Shown here in pieces: positions 8,250 to 16,597 of a DNA stretch of 64,000 nucleotides. This DNA is from Motiliproteus sp965230185 (GTDB taxonomy: Bacteria > Pseudomonadota > Gammaproteobacteria > Pseudomonadales > Balneatricaceae), in NCBI GenBank assembly GCA_965230185.1, contig OZ245995.1, positions 1,116,001 to 1,180,000 of the forward strand. Reading direction: 5' to 3'. Under the pieces are notes generated by a model. That model saw only the letters and a list, made by a program, of their open reading frames with translations, did not search any database and was not told where the DNA came from. Every line of letters starts with the position of its first letter. Within the stretch, counting starts at the first letter, position 1. Both the position numbers and the translations under genes were made by a program.

Positions 8250-9872
8250 ATGAATAATAATAAAAAGATAAATGTCGCTCAGTCCGGATTGTTTTCCGGT
8301 ATCAATCTATCGATGGGAATCCTGTCGAAGGCGATGGTGCTGGTCTTTCTGGTATTTACCATTATCAACGTCGATTTCGCCGGTGGCGTTTATCAGCACG
8401 TTAAGAACTGGATACAGACCACGCTGAACTGGTATTACGTCAGCCTTATCTGCGTATTCTTTTTCCTCTGCCTGTGGCTGGTGCTGGGGAAGCTGGGCAA
8501 TCTGCGGCTGGGAGCCGACGACGAGAAACCGGAGTTCAGTTTCTTCTCCTGGTTTGCCATGCTGTTCGGGGCCGGCATGGGGATTGCCATGCTGTTCTGG
8601 AGCATCGCCGAACCCATCTACCATTTTCAGGGTAATCCCTTTATTGCCATGGCCGGCATCGAGCCGAAATCCGCCGAGGCGGCGCAGGTGGCGATGCGAA
8701 TCTCCTTCTTTCACTGGGGCTTTCATGGCTGGGCGATCTATGCCGTTGCCGGACTGGCGATGGCCTGGTTTGCTTTTCGCAAAGGGTTGCCGCTGACCAT
8801 TCGCTCGGCGCTTTATCCGCTGCTTGGTGACCGTATTTACGGCCCTACCGGTCATGCGGTCGATCTGCTGGGGGTGTTTGCGACGGTATTCGGTGTCGCT
8901 ACCTCACTGGGGCTCGGGGTTTCCCAGATGAATGCCGGCCTTAACTATCTGTTCGGTATCGAGATCTCAACCTCCTGGCAGGTGGGACTGATCCTGGGGA
9001 TTTCCGCTGCGGCCACTTTCTCGGCGGTATCCGGCGTCGCTAAGGGTATTCGCATCCTCAGTGAACTGAATATTAAGCTGACGACGGTGCTGTTCCTGTT
9101 CTTTCTGTTTGCCGGTCCCACGGTCTATCTGCTGGGATTCTATGTAACCAGTGTCGGAGACTATCTGTGGAATATGATTCCCATGGGTTTCTGGACCGAT
9201 CCCAATCCGGAAAGTCAGTGGCAGGGATGGTGGACAGTGTTCTACTGGGGCTGGTATATCTCCTGGGCTCCTTTCGTAGGTATGTTTATCGCCCGGATTT
9301 CCCGGGGACGATCTGTCCGTGAGTTTCTGCTGGGTGTGATTCTGGTGCCCTGTCTGGTGAGCTTCCTGTGGCTGGTGCTGTTCGGTGGTACGGCGTTGCA
9401 TATGGAACTCTACGGCAACGGCGGTATTGTCGATGCGGTCAATAGCAATCTGACCACGGCTCTCTATGTCACTCTGGAAGCGCTGAACGTCGAGTGGGCG
9501 ACCTGGGCGATGGCGGCGCTGGCAACCCTGATGATTCTGACCTGGTTCGTAACCTCCGCCGATTCCGGCACCCTGGTGATCTGCACCCTGCTTTCGATGG
9601 GCGACAGTAATCCTCCACGTAAATTTCGGGTGATCTGGGGGCTGAGCGTGGGGGCCGTGGCTGCGGTACTGCTGATGGCCGGTGGTCTTAAGGCGCTGCA
9701 GGCCGCTTCCATCGCCGCGGCGCTGCCGTTCTCGGTGGTGATGGTGCTGATGATCGTGGGGCTGCTGAGCTCGATGATCTCTGATCCCGCCCATGAACAG
9801 CTACCTCCGGCGGAAGCAGAACCGCAGGCGGATGAAAAACTGACGGAGGCTATTGCCCGTCAGACGGTGTAA
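8250..9872 (+). CDS. BCCT-family betaine/carnitine/choline-type transporter
   Basis: The 540-residue protein has about twelve membrane segments and the family signature WTVFYWGWYISWAPFVGMF followed by IARISRGRS. The glycine stretch of the first repeat reads GAGMGIAMLFWSIAEP. The last glycine of the sodium-coupled GxGxG form is alanine here, so ion coupling may differ from BetP. ATG at 8250 is preceded by GGGAG; the frame extends 12 codons upstream without support. BCCT proteins carry trimethylammonium or other zwitterionic osmolytes. The long C-terminal osmosensory tail of BetP is short here, which favours a nutrient-uptake role. The divergent Rieske operon suggests it imports that enzyme's substrate. 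Confidence 0.92.
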   Translation: MNNNKKINVAQSGLFSGINLSMGILSKAMVLVFLVFTIINVDFAGGVYQHVKNWIQTTLNWYYVSLICVFFFLCLWLVLGKLGNLRLGADDEKPEFSFFSWFAMLFGAGMGIAMLFWSIAEPIYHFQGNPFIAMAGIEPKSAEAAQVAMRISFFHWGFHGWAIYAVAGLAMAWFAFRKGLPLTIRSALYPLLGDRIYGPTGHAVDLLGVFATVFGVATSLGLGVSQMNAGLNYLFGIEISTSWQVGLILGISAAATFSAVSGVAKGIRILSELNIKLTTVLFLFFLFAGPTVYLLGFYVTSVGDYLWNMIPMGFWTDPNPESQWQGWWTVFYWGWYISWAPFVGMFIARISRGRSVREFLLGVILVPCLVSFLWLVLFGGTALHMELYGNGGIVDAVNSNLTTALYVTLEALNVEWATWAMAALATLMILTWFVTSADSGTLVICTLLSMGDSNPPRKFRVIWGLSVGAVAAVLLMAGGLKALQAASIAAALPFSVVMVLMIVGLLSSMISDPAHEQLPPAEAEPQADEKLTEAIARQTV

Positions 9873-9883
9873 TGCCGCTGGCA

Positions 9884-9909
9884 GCCGGAGCCGTGTTTGC
9901 GGCTCCGGC
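9884..9909 (+). terminator. Stem-loop after the BCCT gene
   Basis: A perfect ten-base-pair stem (GCCGGAGCCG, loop TGTTTG, CGGCTCCGGC) starts 12 bases after the BCCT stop codon. No T-run follows, so it may be an mRNA-stabilising hairpin or a weak terminator. Confidence 0.45.
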
Positions 9910-10103
9910 CCTGTCTGACGAAGATCCGCAAGCTGGCGGCAGGCATCGGTTTTTGTCATTTGCCGGTGACTGAGTCCGCATGCTTTCGCGACTTCTTTCC
10001 GGTGGCCGGATGATCAGATCGGATGCGGGGGACTTTCGAATAGTAATTGCTGTTTGTGAGTCTGTGAGGTCTGTGACCGGGGACGGGCTGTGCCGGTAAA
10101 CGG

Positions 10104-10298
10104 TTATTCCGGATTCGAAACAGGACTGCGGCGGTTCCAGCGTTTAACGATATCGGCCTCAAACTGGCCGCTCAGACTCAGTCCGCAGCTGCATCTGATG
10201 AAGTAATAAGTGCCGCTGCCATTCTGAAAAGCGGTGCTGGCGGATACCTCGCTGCCGCAACAGGGGCAGGGCAGGGGCTGATTATTGGAATTGCTCAT
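10104..10298 (-). CDS. Small zinc-ribbon protein, Lar (restriction alleviation)-like
   Basis: This 64-residue protein has two Cys pairs, CPCCG near residue 11 and CSCG near residue 36, and ends VKRWNRR. This is the pattern of the Lar/restriction-alleviation family of phage and prophage zinc ribbons, which typically end in a WNRR-like motif. It is probably a real single-domain protein binding one zinc ion. Function is unknown; the founding Lar of the Rac prophage modulates type I restriction, but no restriction genes are in this window. It stands alone between the BCCT and LysR genes, and a CTCC-rich segment upstream of the ATG provides a purine-rich binding site on the coding strand. Confidence 0.65.
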   Translation of the reverse strand: MSNSNNQPLPCPCCGSEVSASTAFQNGSGTYYFIRCSCGLSLSGQFEADIVKRWNRRSPVSNPE

Positions 10299-10658
10299 TG
10301 TGGTTATCTCCTCCGGGGATCGGGCATCAGTTTCCTGCCGGCTCCTCTGTTGTCAGAAGAGGGGGCGGACCATGATGCAGCATAAGAGGCCCACAGGGCG
10401 GTTGCCAGATCAAATACCTCATAAGCCATGAGCTAAATTCACAGATTCGCTAACTGTTATTGGGGTAGTATCAACGTAAGCTACTCTGCAACAATCCGCC
10501 TGGTTCCGGCCTGCCTGTCATTGCCGGCGTCGCGCCGCAGCTCTGCGTCAGTGGCAGGCCAGTGCAGAGCAATAACAACAATAATTGCCGGAGATCGCGT
10601 TCGTCAGCCGCAGTTGTGCGGTATGCGAATCCGCACACAGTCAGGTATCGGGTAAAAC
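10299..10658. other. Intergenic region upstream of the LysR gene
   Basis: 360 bases between divergently transcribed small zinc-ribbon and LysR genes. No gene, repeat or clear operator was recognised. It presumably holds both promoters. Confidence 0.4.
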
Positions 10659-11516
10659 ATGATCGTGCCCTTCAGATCGCTGCTGGTTTTCGAAGCTGTC
10701 ACCCGCAACAGCAGCTTTACCAAAGCCGCCGAGGAGCTCAACGTCTCCCAGTCGGCGATCAGCCATCAGATCAGAAACCTCGAAGATTACTTCGGTGCCA
10801 GACTGCTGGACCGCACGGGACCAGGCATGAAGCTGACCGAAGAAGGGGAAATTCTTTATAAGGATCTCTCCGCAGCCATGGCCATGGTGCGACGTGGTGT
10901 CAGTAACCTGAAAGCCCGGACGGCGCTGGCTCCGGTGGGGATCTCAGTTCGTCCCCATTTCGACCTGAAGTGGCTGTCACCTCACCTGGCTGGTGCGGAC
11001 TTTGAGTTTGATTTTCGCTTCTACCACAGCAATGAACCCGCGGATTTTTCCAACTCAGACCTGCACCTCAGCATCGAATGGCTGCCCCGGGAACAAGCCC
11101 CTGAAAACGCCAGACTACTGGTACCCGGAAACCTGACACCGGCCTGCCATCCATCACTGCTGGAAGGTATTGATAACTCAGCCGATCCGCTGATTCTGTC
11201 ACGGTTCTCACTGCTGCATGAAACCAATGACAGCAGCTGGCGGGAGTGGCTGGCACTGGCAGGGGTGCCGGATCTGAAACCGGCCCGCGCGCCGATTTAT
11301 GACGATACCAATGTCCGACAGCGGGCCGCCGCCGAGAAACATGGATTCGCACTGGTCTGCCCGGCGCTGATCAAAGAGGAGCTGGCACAGGGGGAGCTGG
11401 TCTGTCCCTTCAGCCAGTATCTGGACCGCTGGGCTTACTATCTGATCGTGCCCGAGGACCGACTGGGCATTCGCAGAGTACGAGCCTTTGTTGACTGGCT
11501 GACCCGGGAAATCTGA
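10659..11516 (+). CDS. LysR-family transcriptional regulator, GcvA-like
   Basis: The 285-residue protein begins with a winged helix-turn-helix (residues about 5-65). It contains FEAVTRNSSFTKAAEELNVS, QSAISHQIRNLEDYFG and LLDRTG, typical of the GcvA branch of LysR proteins. The effector-binding domain follows with the GcvA-like ISVRPHFDLKWLSPHL. It could control the BCCT/Rieske genes or the neighbouring DMT permease; only proximity supports this. The convergent DMT gene ends about 140 bases downstream. Confidence 0.88.
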   Translation: MIVPFRSLLVFEAVTRNSSFTKAAEELNVSQSAISHQIRNLEDYFGARLLDRTGPGMKLTEEGEILYKDLSAAMAMVRRGVSNLKARTALAPVGISVRPHFDLKWLSPHLAGADFEFDFRFYHSNEPADFSNSDLHLSIEWLPREQAPENARLLVPGNLTPACHPSLLEGIDNSADPLILSRFSLLHETNDSSWREWLALAGVPDLKPARAPIYDDTNVRQRAAAEKHGFALVCPALIKEELAQGELVCPFSQYLDRWAYYLIVPEDRLGIRRVRAFVDWLTREI

Positions 11517-11657
11517 TCCATAACCGGCTTACCGCTGTTCGGTCTTCGGTCTGGTCGGCCGGGTATCGATCTCTTTTCCGCTGAGCAGCCGGCGACAGAT
11601 CGCTTTTCAGGCTGACGACTACCTGCTCAGCAGTTGCCTCTCCGCTCGTCGCAGATT

Positions 11658-12560
11658 TCAGGCTTCTGCCAGTTCTGCGGTCCTGTCTGCCGGTTGCCAC
11701 TGGCTGAGAATCGTGCCGCCGATCACCAGCCCGGCGGCGGCCAGTTGCTGGTGATTCAGCGTCTCTTTCAGAATCAGCCAGGCCAGCACCAGGGTGAACA
11801 CCGGAATCAGATTAACGAAGGCCGATGCCTGGCTGGCCGGTATCCGGGATACCCCCAGGTTGTAGAGCCCGTAAGCGCCGATATTAATCAGGGTGCCCAG
11901 GTAGAAGATTGCCAGCAGCGGCGTCGGTTCGACGGCTGTCGGCAGTTCGGTGCCAGGCAGCGCCAGCATCGGCAGAAAAAACAGACTGCCGCAGAATGAC
12001 TGCACCGCCGTCAGCAGCCAGCAGTTATAACGCTCCGACAGATGTTTCAGGCAGAGGGTGTAACCGGTGGCGCAGACCATGGCGCAGAATTCGAGAAAAT
12101 TGCCGAGCAGGGGGTTGGGGGCATGATCGCTGCTATCGCCGGACAGGCTCAGCCAGACAGCGCCGATAATGGCCAGCGCGAATCCGCTCCAGGCACGCCC
12201 CGACAGTCGTTCTTTCAGCAGCAGCCAGGCACCGATGGCCACCAGTAGCGGCAGCAACGCGGTGATCATACCGGCCTGGGCGGCACTGGTGTTTTCCAGC
12301 GCCATCGCTTCAAAAATAAAGTACAGGCAGGGTTCGCAGAAGGCCATCAGCAACAACCATTTCCAGTCACCGGCGCGATAGCTGAACACGGCAATCCGGC
12401 GCAGGACAAACAGAAAACAGATAGCCGCCACCAGCATACGGCCAAAAACCACCACCATCGGATCATAGCTCTGAAATGCCAGCTTCAGGGCGATAAAGGA
12501 GCTTGACCACAGCAGCATGGCGGTGAACAGGCTGAAGATGGCAAAGTTACGGGACTGCAT
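11658..12560 (-). CDS. EamA/DMT-family permease
   Basis: The 300-residue protein has about ten membrane segments and two EamA repeats (ALKLAFQSYDPMVVVFGRML in the first; SAFVNLIPVFTLVLAWLILK in the second). It is a RhaT/YdcZ-type metabolite permease of unknown substrate. It is oriented toward the LysR gene. The first helix starts within ten residues of the ATG, so the chosen start is natural. Confidence 0.87.
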   Translation of the reverse strand: MQSRNFAIFSLFTAMLLWSSSFIALKLAFQSYDPMVVVFGRMLVAAICFLFVLRRIAVFSYRAGDWKWLLLMAFCEPCLYFIFEAMALENTSAAQAGMITALLPLLVAIGAWLLLKERLSGRAWSGFALAIIGAVWLSLSGDSSDHAPNPLLGNFLEFCAMVCATGYTLCLKHLSERYNCWLLTAVQSFCGSLFFLPMLALPGTELPTAVEPTPLLAIFYLGTLINIGAYGLYNLGVSRIPASQASAFVNLIPVFTLVLAWLILKETLNHQQLAAAGLVIGGTILSQWQPADRTAELAEA

Positions 12561-12730
12561 GACTGCTGACCTCGACAGTTTATTCAGGGGGAGAAGACAG
12601 GAGTGCTGATGAACCTCCCGGAGGAGCCCAAGCTTAATCGGGTCGTTTCGAAAGTAAAATTAATAGTTGTGATGGGGTATCAGATTTTCTTATTCGTGCG
12701 GATGTTTAACCAGAGGTCGGGCTCTTCCGG

Positions 12731-13006
12731 TCAGCGTTTTTCCAGCTGCACGAACCAGATCTGATAGATGTTGATACAGCACAGGGCACCAATCAGGGCT
12801 GTCACACTGATACTATGCTGGGGATTGAACTGAAAAAGCAGCGCCAGTGCGATCACCGGAAGAATAAAGATCAGTACCCGCCAGGAGACCCCCACTTTCC
12901 GGGCGCAGTGCAGGCATCTGACCTTAGAGGCGGGACCCGGCAGCAGCTTGTCTGCCGTTGTCAGGGCTTCCTTTCCGCAGTAAGGGCAGTTCTGCCGGGC
13001 TTTCAT
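12731..13006 (-). CDS. Small zinc-ribbon membrane protein
   Basis: This 91-residue protein starts with a four-cysteine zinc ribbon (CPYCGKEAL and CLHCARK, residues 6-33) followed by two membrane helices (about residues 38-54 and 60-80). The ATG at 13006 has a strong AGGAGG at optimal spacing; an upstream in-frame ATG at 13027 lacks this. Similar small ribbon/two-helix proteins are widespread in gammaproteobacteria and uncharacterised. It stands alone, upstream of the metallohydrolase gene end. Confidence 0.7.
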   Translation of the reverse strand: MKARQNCPYCGKEALTTADKLLPGPASKVRCLHCARKVGVSWRVLIFILPVIALALLFQFNPQHSISVTALIGALCCINIYQIWFVQLEKR

Positions 13007-13274
13007 GGGGATCCTCCTCTCCGTCATGATCAGACCGATAGAGCAGTCTGTCGGAATGTTCCGGCCTCATGCCGGACAGGCTTCCGTAACTGCTGAAAAT
13101 TGTCAGCACGGTGGCGTTACAGAGTGGTATTGCCACCGGCTACCAGGCCACTGAGAACCCTTCCGGGAAACTTTGCACAACAGTGTCAGCCCGGAAAGGG
13201 CGATCAGGGCACAGGTTCGGAAACCTGTTCAGACGCCTGGCTAACAGCAGCTTAGTAATTAATGGCAGATTTAT

Positions 13275-13305
13275 TAACCGCCGGCGCATAATTTTCCGGC
13301 GGTTA
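13275..13305 (-). terminator. Stem-loop downstream of the metallohydrolase gene
   Basis: A ten-base-pair stem, TAACCGCCGG and CCGGCGGTTA with an 11-base loop, lies 44 bases beyond the stop of the minus-strand metallohydrolase gene. The sequence after it on that strand is AT-rich (AATAAATC) but has no clean T-run. The remainder of 13007-13348 shows no gene. Confidence 0.4.
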
Positions 13306-13348
13306 CGGAAGGCCCGAGGTGGGCGGGTGAAGGTAACGGAGTGCGGTA

Positions 13349-14479
13349 TCAGCCGCGTCCGCCGGCGGTTCCTGCCATCACCGGCTCAGCGCTATCCGGA
13401 TTCAGGTTGGCCCACCAGGAGGATTCGGCGTGTGCCGGCGCACCGACCGCAACCTGTTCGCCGATCTGCGGCTGTACCAGCTGAACTGCGGCCTCGTCTG
13501 CCAGTGCACGGATACGGGCAAAGGGTTCGTGCCAGGGGTGCAGTGCCAGGTCGAAAGTGCCGTTATGGACCGGCATCAGAACTCTGCCGCCCAGGTCCAG
13601 ATGAGCCTGCAGAGTCTGTTCCGGGCGCATATGTACCTTGTCCCAGTTGCGGTCCCAGGCGCCGTTCTCGATAATGGTCAGATCGAAGGGGCCGAGGCGG
13701 TTACCGATTTCGCGAAACCCGTCGAAGTAGCCGCTGTCACCGCTGAAGAATATCGACTGGTCGCTGCTGCGGATGACCCAGGAGGCCCACAGGGTCCGGT
13801 TACTGTCGGTCAGCCCCCGTCCCGAGAAATGCTGGGCCGGCGTTGCCGTCAGCTTCAGTTCGCCAAGCTCGATGCTCTGCCACCAGTCCAGCTGATGAAT
13901 GCGGTCTGCATCGACACCCCAGTTCTGCAGGTGCCGGCCGACGCCCAGCGGCGTTACAAAGCTGGCGACCCGATCTTTCAGCTGTCTGATAGTGGCACGA
14001 TCAAGGTGGTCGTAATGATCATGGGAAATGATGACTCCACGAATCTCCGGTAACTGCTCAATAGTGATCGGAGTCGGGTGAAAACGCCGGGGACCGGCCC
14101 AGGAGACCGGAGAGGCTCGCTCGGAAAATACCGGATCGATCAGCCAGAACTCGCCGGCAATGCTCAGCAGCAGGCTTGAATGTCCCAGCCTGTATACTGT
14201 CATCCCGCTCCCGGACTGCTGTCGCAGACCTTCTGCGTTCAGGGGCTGCAGAGGTACCGGCAGTTCCGGGGTAATATCGCGGCGCTGTTCAAACAGATAG
14301 CGGCTGATGGTATTCAGCATGGTGCCGGGCCCCATCATGCTGAACGGGCTGGTGTTGTGAAAACGACCATCAAGGAACTGAGGGGAGGCGGGGTAATCAC
14401 TGTTGCCGGGCAGCGCCGCGCAGCTGATGATCGATACCATAATGAGAACTCCGATAATCCATAACAGGGATTTTTTCAT
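13349..14479 (-). CDS. Metallo-beta-lactamase-fold hydrolase, NAPE-PLD/UlaG-like lipoprotein
   Basis: The 376-residue protein starts with a signal sequence ending IISC, a plausible lipobox, so it is probably a lipoprotein. The hydrolase domain carries SHDHYDHLD, PAQHFSGRG, FFSGDSGYFDGF and MPVHNGTFDLALHPWHEPF. These match bacterial homologues of the N-acylphosphatidylethanolamine phospholipase D family (beta-lactamase_2 domain). It may hydrolyse a phosphodiester lipid or related ester at the membrane; the substrate is unknown. ATG at 14479 is preferred; an in-frame GTG lies six codons upstream. It is divergent from the TetR gene, with two palindromes between them, so TetR control is likely. 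Confidence 0.88.
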   Translation of the reverse strand: MKKSLLWIIGVLIMVSIISCAALPGNSDYPASPQFLDGRFHNTSPFSMMGPGTMLNTISRYLFEQRRDITPELPVPLQPLNAEGLRQQSGSGMTVYRLGHSSLLLSIAGEFWLIDPVFSERASPVSWAGPRRFHPTPITIEQLPEIRGVIISHDHYDHLDRATIRQLKDRVASFVTPLGVGRHLQNWGVDADRIHQLDWWQSIELGELKLTATPAQHFSGRGLTDSNRTLWASWVIRSSDQSIFFSGDSGYFDGFREIGNRLGPFDLTIIENGAWDRNWDKVHMRPEQTLQAHLDLGGRVLMPVHNGTFDLALHPWHEPFARIRALADEAAVQLVQPQIGEQVAVGAPAHAESSWWANLNPDSAEPVMAGTAGGRG

Positions 14480-14507
14480 AGCTGTTTTCTGAGTCACAGA
14501 ACCTAAA

Positions 14508-14534
14508 AAGTAAACTACACCGTGCAGTTTACTT
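14508..14534. promoter_or_regulatory. 27-bp near-perfect palindrome, probable TetR operator
   Basis: Arms AAGTAAACT and AGTTTACTT flank a nine-base centre. The whole 27 bases are symmetric except for one mismatched pair and the central base. It lies in the divergent region between the metallohydrolase gene and the TetR gene, where a TetR protein would repress both. The assignment as operator is inference. Confidence 0.65.
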
Positions 14535-14563
14535 CTGGCTAGTCTACCTGGTGCTGTTCAAAA

Positions 14564-14582
14564 GTAAACTCTAGAGTGTAAA
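14564..14582. promoter_or_regulatory. Second, weaker palindrome sharing the TetR half-site
   Basis: The half-site GTAAACT recurs here, with a perfect ten-base core ACTCTAGAGT and partly matching flanks (TAA and GTA). It is centred about 51 bases from the first palindrome, so two TetR dimers could bind. Confidence 0.5.
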
Positions 14583-14667
14583 ATTGTTGTCCGACTCCTT
14601 TTCCGCCTGATGCCCACCGGTGCCGGATCAGCAGCGTGAACACCTGACCCAGGGAATCCTGATACTG

Positions 14668-15294
14668 ATGAACAGCACAACCAGAACCGGTCGCAGTGAA
14701 CAGAAGAGAGCCGCCGTGCTCGAAGCCGCAATTGCCGAGTTTCAGGAGAAGGGTTTTCAGGGTGCCAGTATGGACAGCATCTCCTCCCGTGCCGGTGTTT
14801 CCAAACGCACGGTCTACAACCACTTTGAAAGCAAGGAAGCGCTGTTCCGGCAGATCGGTCGACAGTTATTCCAGTATGCCGCGGAGATGACCCCGCTGAG
14901 CTACAGCGCAGAATTGCCATTGAATGATCAGCTGCATGAATTTGCTGAAAAGGAACTGCGCCTGCTGGCTTCCGAGCAGTTTCGCAATATGGCTCGGGTG
15001 ATGCTGGCCGAATGTATCTACTCGCCGTCACTGGCCCGGGAGGCGGTAGCCCAGCTGAATGAGCAGGAATCAGATCTGGAAAGCTGGATCCGGTCAGCGG
15101 TCAGCGATAACAGGTTACGGCCGGTTGATGCCGGATACGCCGCTAACCAGTTTATCGGGCTGATTAAGGCCGCTGCTTTCTGGCCTCAGCTGCTGATGGG
15201 CAGCCCGCTTCCCGACGCTGGTCAGAGCCGGCAGATCGCCGCAGACACGGTGGCGATGTTTCTGGGTTACTACGCGGTTCAGCCAGGCCGCTGA
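14668..15294 (+). CDS. TetR-family transcriptional regulator, AefR-like
   Basis: The 208-residue protein has an N-terminal TetR helix-turn-helix (VLEAAIAEFQEKGFQGASMD, then ISSRAGVSKRTVYNHF, about residues 14-60). Its alpha-helical ligand domain resembles the AefR-like C-terminal family. ATG at 14668 follows an AGGGA sequence; the frame opens 16 codons earlier without support. It probably represses itself and the divergent metallohydrolase gene through the palindromes between them. The ligand is unknown. Confidence 0.88.
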   Translation: MNSTTRTGRSEQKRAAVLEAAIAEFQEKGFQGASMDSISSRAGVSKRTVYNHFESKEALFRQIGRQLFQYAAEMTPLSYSAELPLNDQLHEFAEKELRLLASEQFRNMARVMLAECIYSPSLAREAVAQLNEQESDLESWIRSAVSDNRLRPVDAGYAANQFIGLIKAAAFWPQLLMGSPLPDAGQSRQIAADTVAMFLGYYAVQPGR

Positions 15295-15520
15295 GCGCCG
15301 GCAATCCGAGCGGCTGCTCTGTCCTGGTCGATAGCCAGCTCCGTGTTCTGCGGTTGCCTGGCCGCTCTCTTTTCGTCCCCCTCTCTGAAAGTCCCGGCGG
15401 TTGCCCGATCTCTCTGATCAGTCCCCTGGCTCTACTTTGCCCTGTCTCCTGGTCCTAAGCCGATTGCAGTGCTCAGGTTTTAATAAGCTTAAACAACAAC
15501 TATCAGAGTGGAGAGTAATC

Positions 15521-15820
15521 ATGGCATTGCAGCGTTATGGCTTCATCGTCAGGGCCGCCGATCTGGACATGTTCAAGCACGTCGGGCGTATCGCCAGCGA
15601 AGGTTTTGACATGTCGATTTCCGGAGTACAGAGCGTCGACGAAGCAATCCTGGTTGCCCAGGAGATGCTCACCCGCCGCGTTCAGTTGATTGAACTTTGT
15701 GGTGCCTTCAGTGAAGAGGATGCCGCCCGCATCAGCGAAGCCGTCAACGACATGATTCCCATCGGTCGCGTTCAGTACACCCCGGAACAACGGGAACGAC
15801 TGGCTCGGGAGCTGGCATAA
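15521..15820 (+). CDS. DUF6506-family small protein
   Basis: The 99-residue protein begins MALQRYGFIVRAADLD and contains VDEAILVAQEM, VQLIELCGAFSEEDAARISEA and IPIGRVQY. This is the layout of the DUF6506 family, whose conserved IELCGxF motif is seen intact. Function is unknown. The ATG at 15521 has GGAGAG upstream; the frame opens earlier without family-like sequence. It is followed after 39 bases by the LuxR-type regulator and then thiM, and the three genes look like one operon. Confidence 0.78.
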   Translation: MALQRYGFIVRAADLDMFKHVGRIASEGFDMSISGVQSVDEAILVAQEMLTRRVQLIELCGAFSEEDAARISEAVNDMIPIGRVQYTPEQRERLARELA

Positions 15821-15859
15821 CGCCATTCCTGACAGCCGTCGCTGATTGCGGAGAAACTG

Positions 15860-16597
15860 ATGAGTACCCAATCCTGTATTCTGGTGGCGGACAGCTCGCC
15901 GCTGTACCGTCGCGGCATGATGATGATGCTGGAAAAAGCCGGCATTAGCGCGGAAGTGATCGAGGTTGAGAGCTTCACCGAACTGAAGATGCTCTGTGGA
16001 CTGGTCGACAATGTCCGCCTGCTGGTGCTGGATGCCGGCCTGGAAGGACTGTCCGAGCTGAAGAATATCAGCAGCATCCGTTCGCTGCTGGACGCCCCCT
16101 GCCTGCTGACCGTCGATCTGGCTGCCGATAATTTTGTCCGCAGTGCTTTTCTGGCCGGTGTCCATGGGGTGGTCCGAAAATCGGTTGACCTGGATGTAAT
16201 GCAACAGGCTCTGCTGGCGGTGACCAGCGGGGGCTACTGGCACCCGGCCAGGGAAACCCGACAGTGGGTGCTGGATGATGACAGATCCGAGCTGATGGAT
16301 GCTATTCCCCGACTGTCACGGCAGGAGCTGGCGGTGCTGGAGCTGTTGAAAGACGGTGCCATGAACAAGAACATCGCCCAGGCGATGGAGATCTCTGAGA
16401 ACACCGTTAAATCCCATATTTCCCGGATATTCCGCAAGCTGAAGGTTGAGAATCGCACCCGGCTGGTGCTGGCGATTCAGTCGCTGCAGCCCGAGGTCAA
16501 TGAGCTGAAAACGCTGTGGCTGGGCGGTCAGAATACCGGCGGCTGCAGCGCAGTGAGCGCAGAGCAGAATCAGCTGAAGTTTGGAGGTGGACTATGA
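15860..16597 (+). CDS. NarL/FixJ-type response regulator (REC-LuxR HTH)
   Basis: The 245-residue protein has an N-terminal receiver-like domain (residues 5-120) with VADSSPLYRRG, a probable phospho-accepting Asp in LLVLDAGL, and VRKSVD at the end. The LuxR DNA-binding domain (about residues 150-210) contains RLSRQELAVLELLKDG and ISENTVKSHISRIFRKLKV. The second residue of the acidic pocket is Ser, so phosphorylation may be weak. No cognate kinase is adjacent. The stop codon overlaps the thiM start in an ATGA junction, implying translational coupling. It probably regulates its own operon. Confidence 0.9.
   Translation: MSTQSCILVADSSPLYRRGMMMMLEKAGISAEVIEVESFTELKMLCGLVDNVRLLVLDAGLEGLSELKNISSIRSLLDAPCLLTVDLAADNFVRSAFLAGVHGVVRKSVDLDVMQQALLAVTSGGYWHPARETRQWVLDDDRSELMDAIPRLSRQELAVLELLKDGAMNKNIAQAMEISENTVKSHISRIFRKLKVENRTRLVLAIQSLQPEVNELKTLWLGGQNTGGCSAVSAEQNQLKFGGGL

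Noticed and set aside
13111..13674. 187-codon plus-strand frame
   Set aside because: It is arginine-rich, overlaps the metallohydrolase gene antisense and has no start signal.
15295..15520. TPP riboswitch upstream of the thiM operon
   Set aside because: I looked for the CUGAGA and ACCUGA core elements of the thi box and found no convincing pair.
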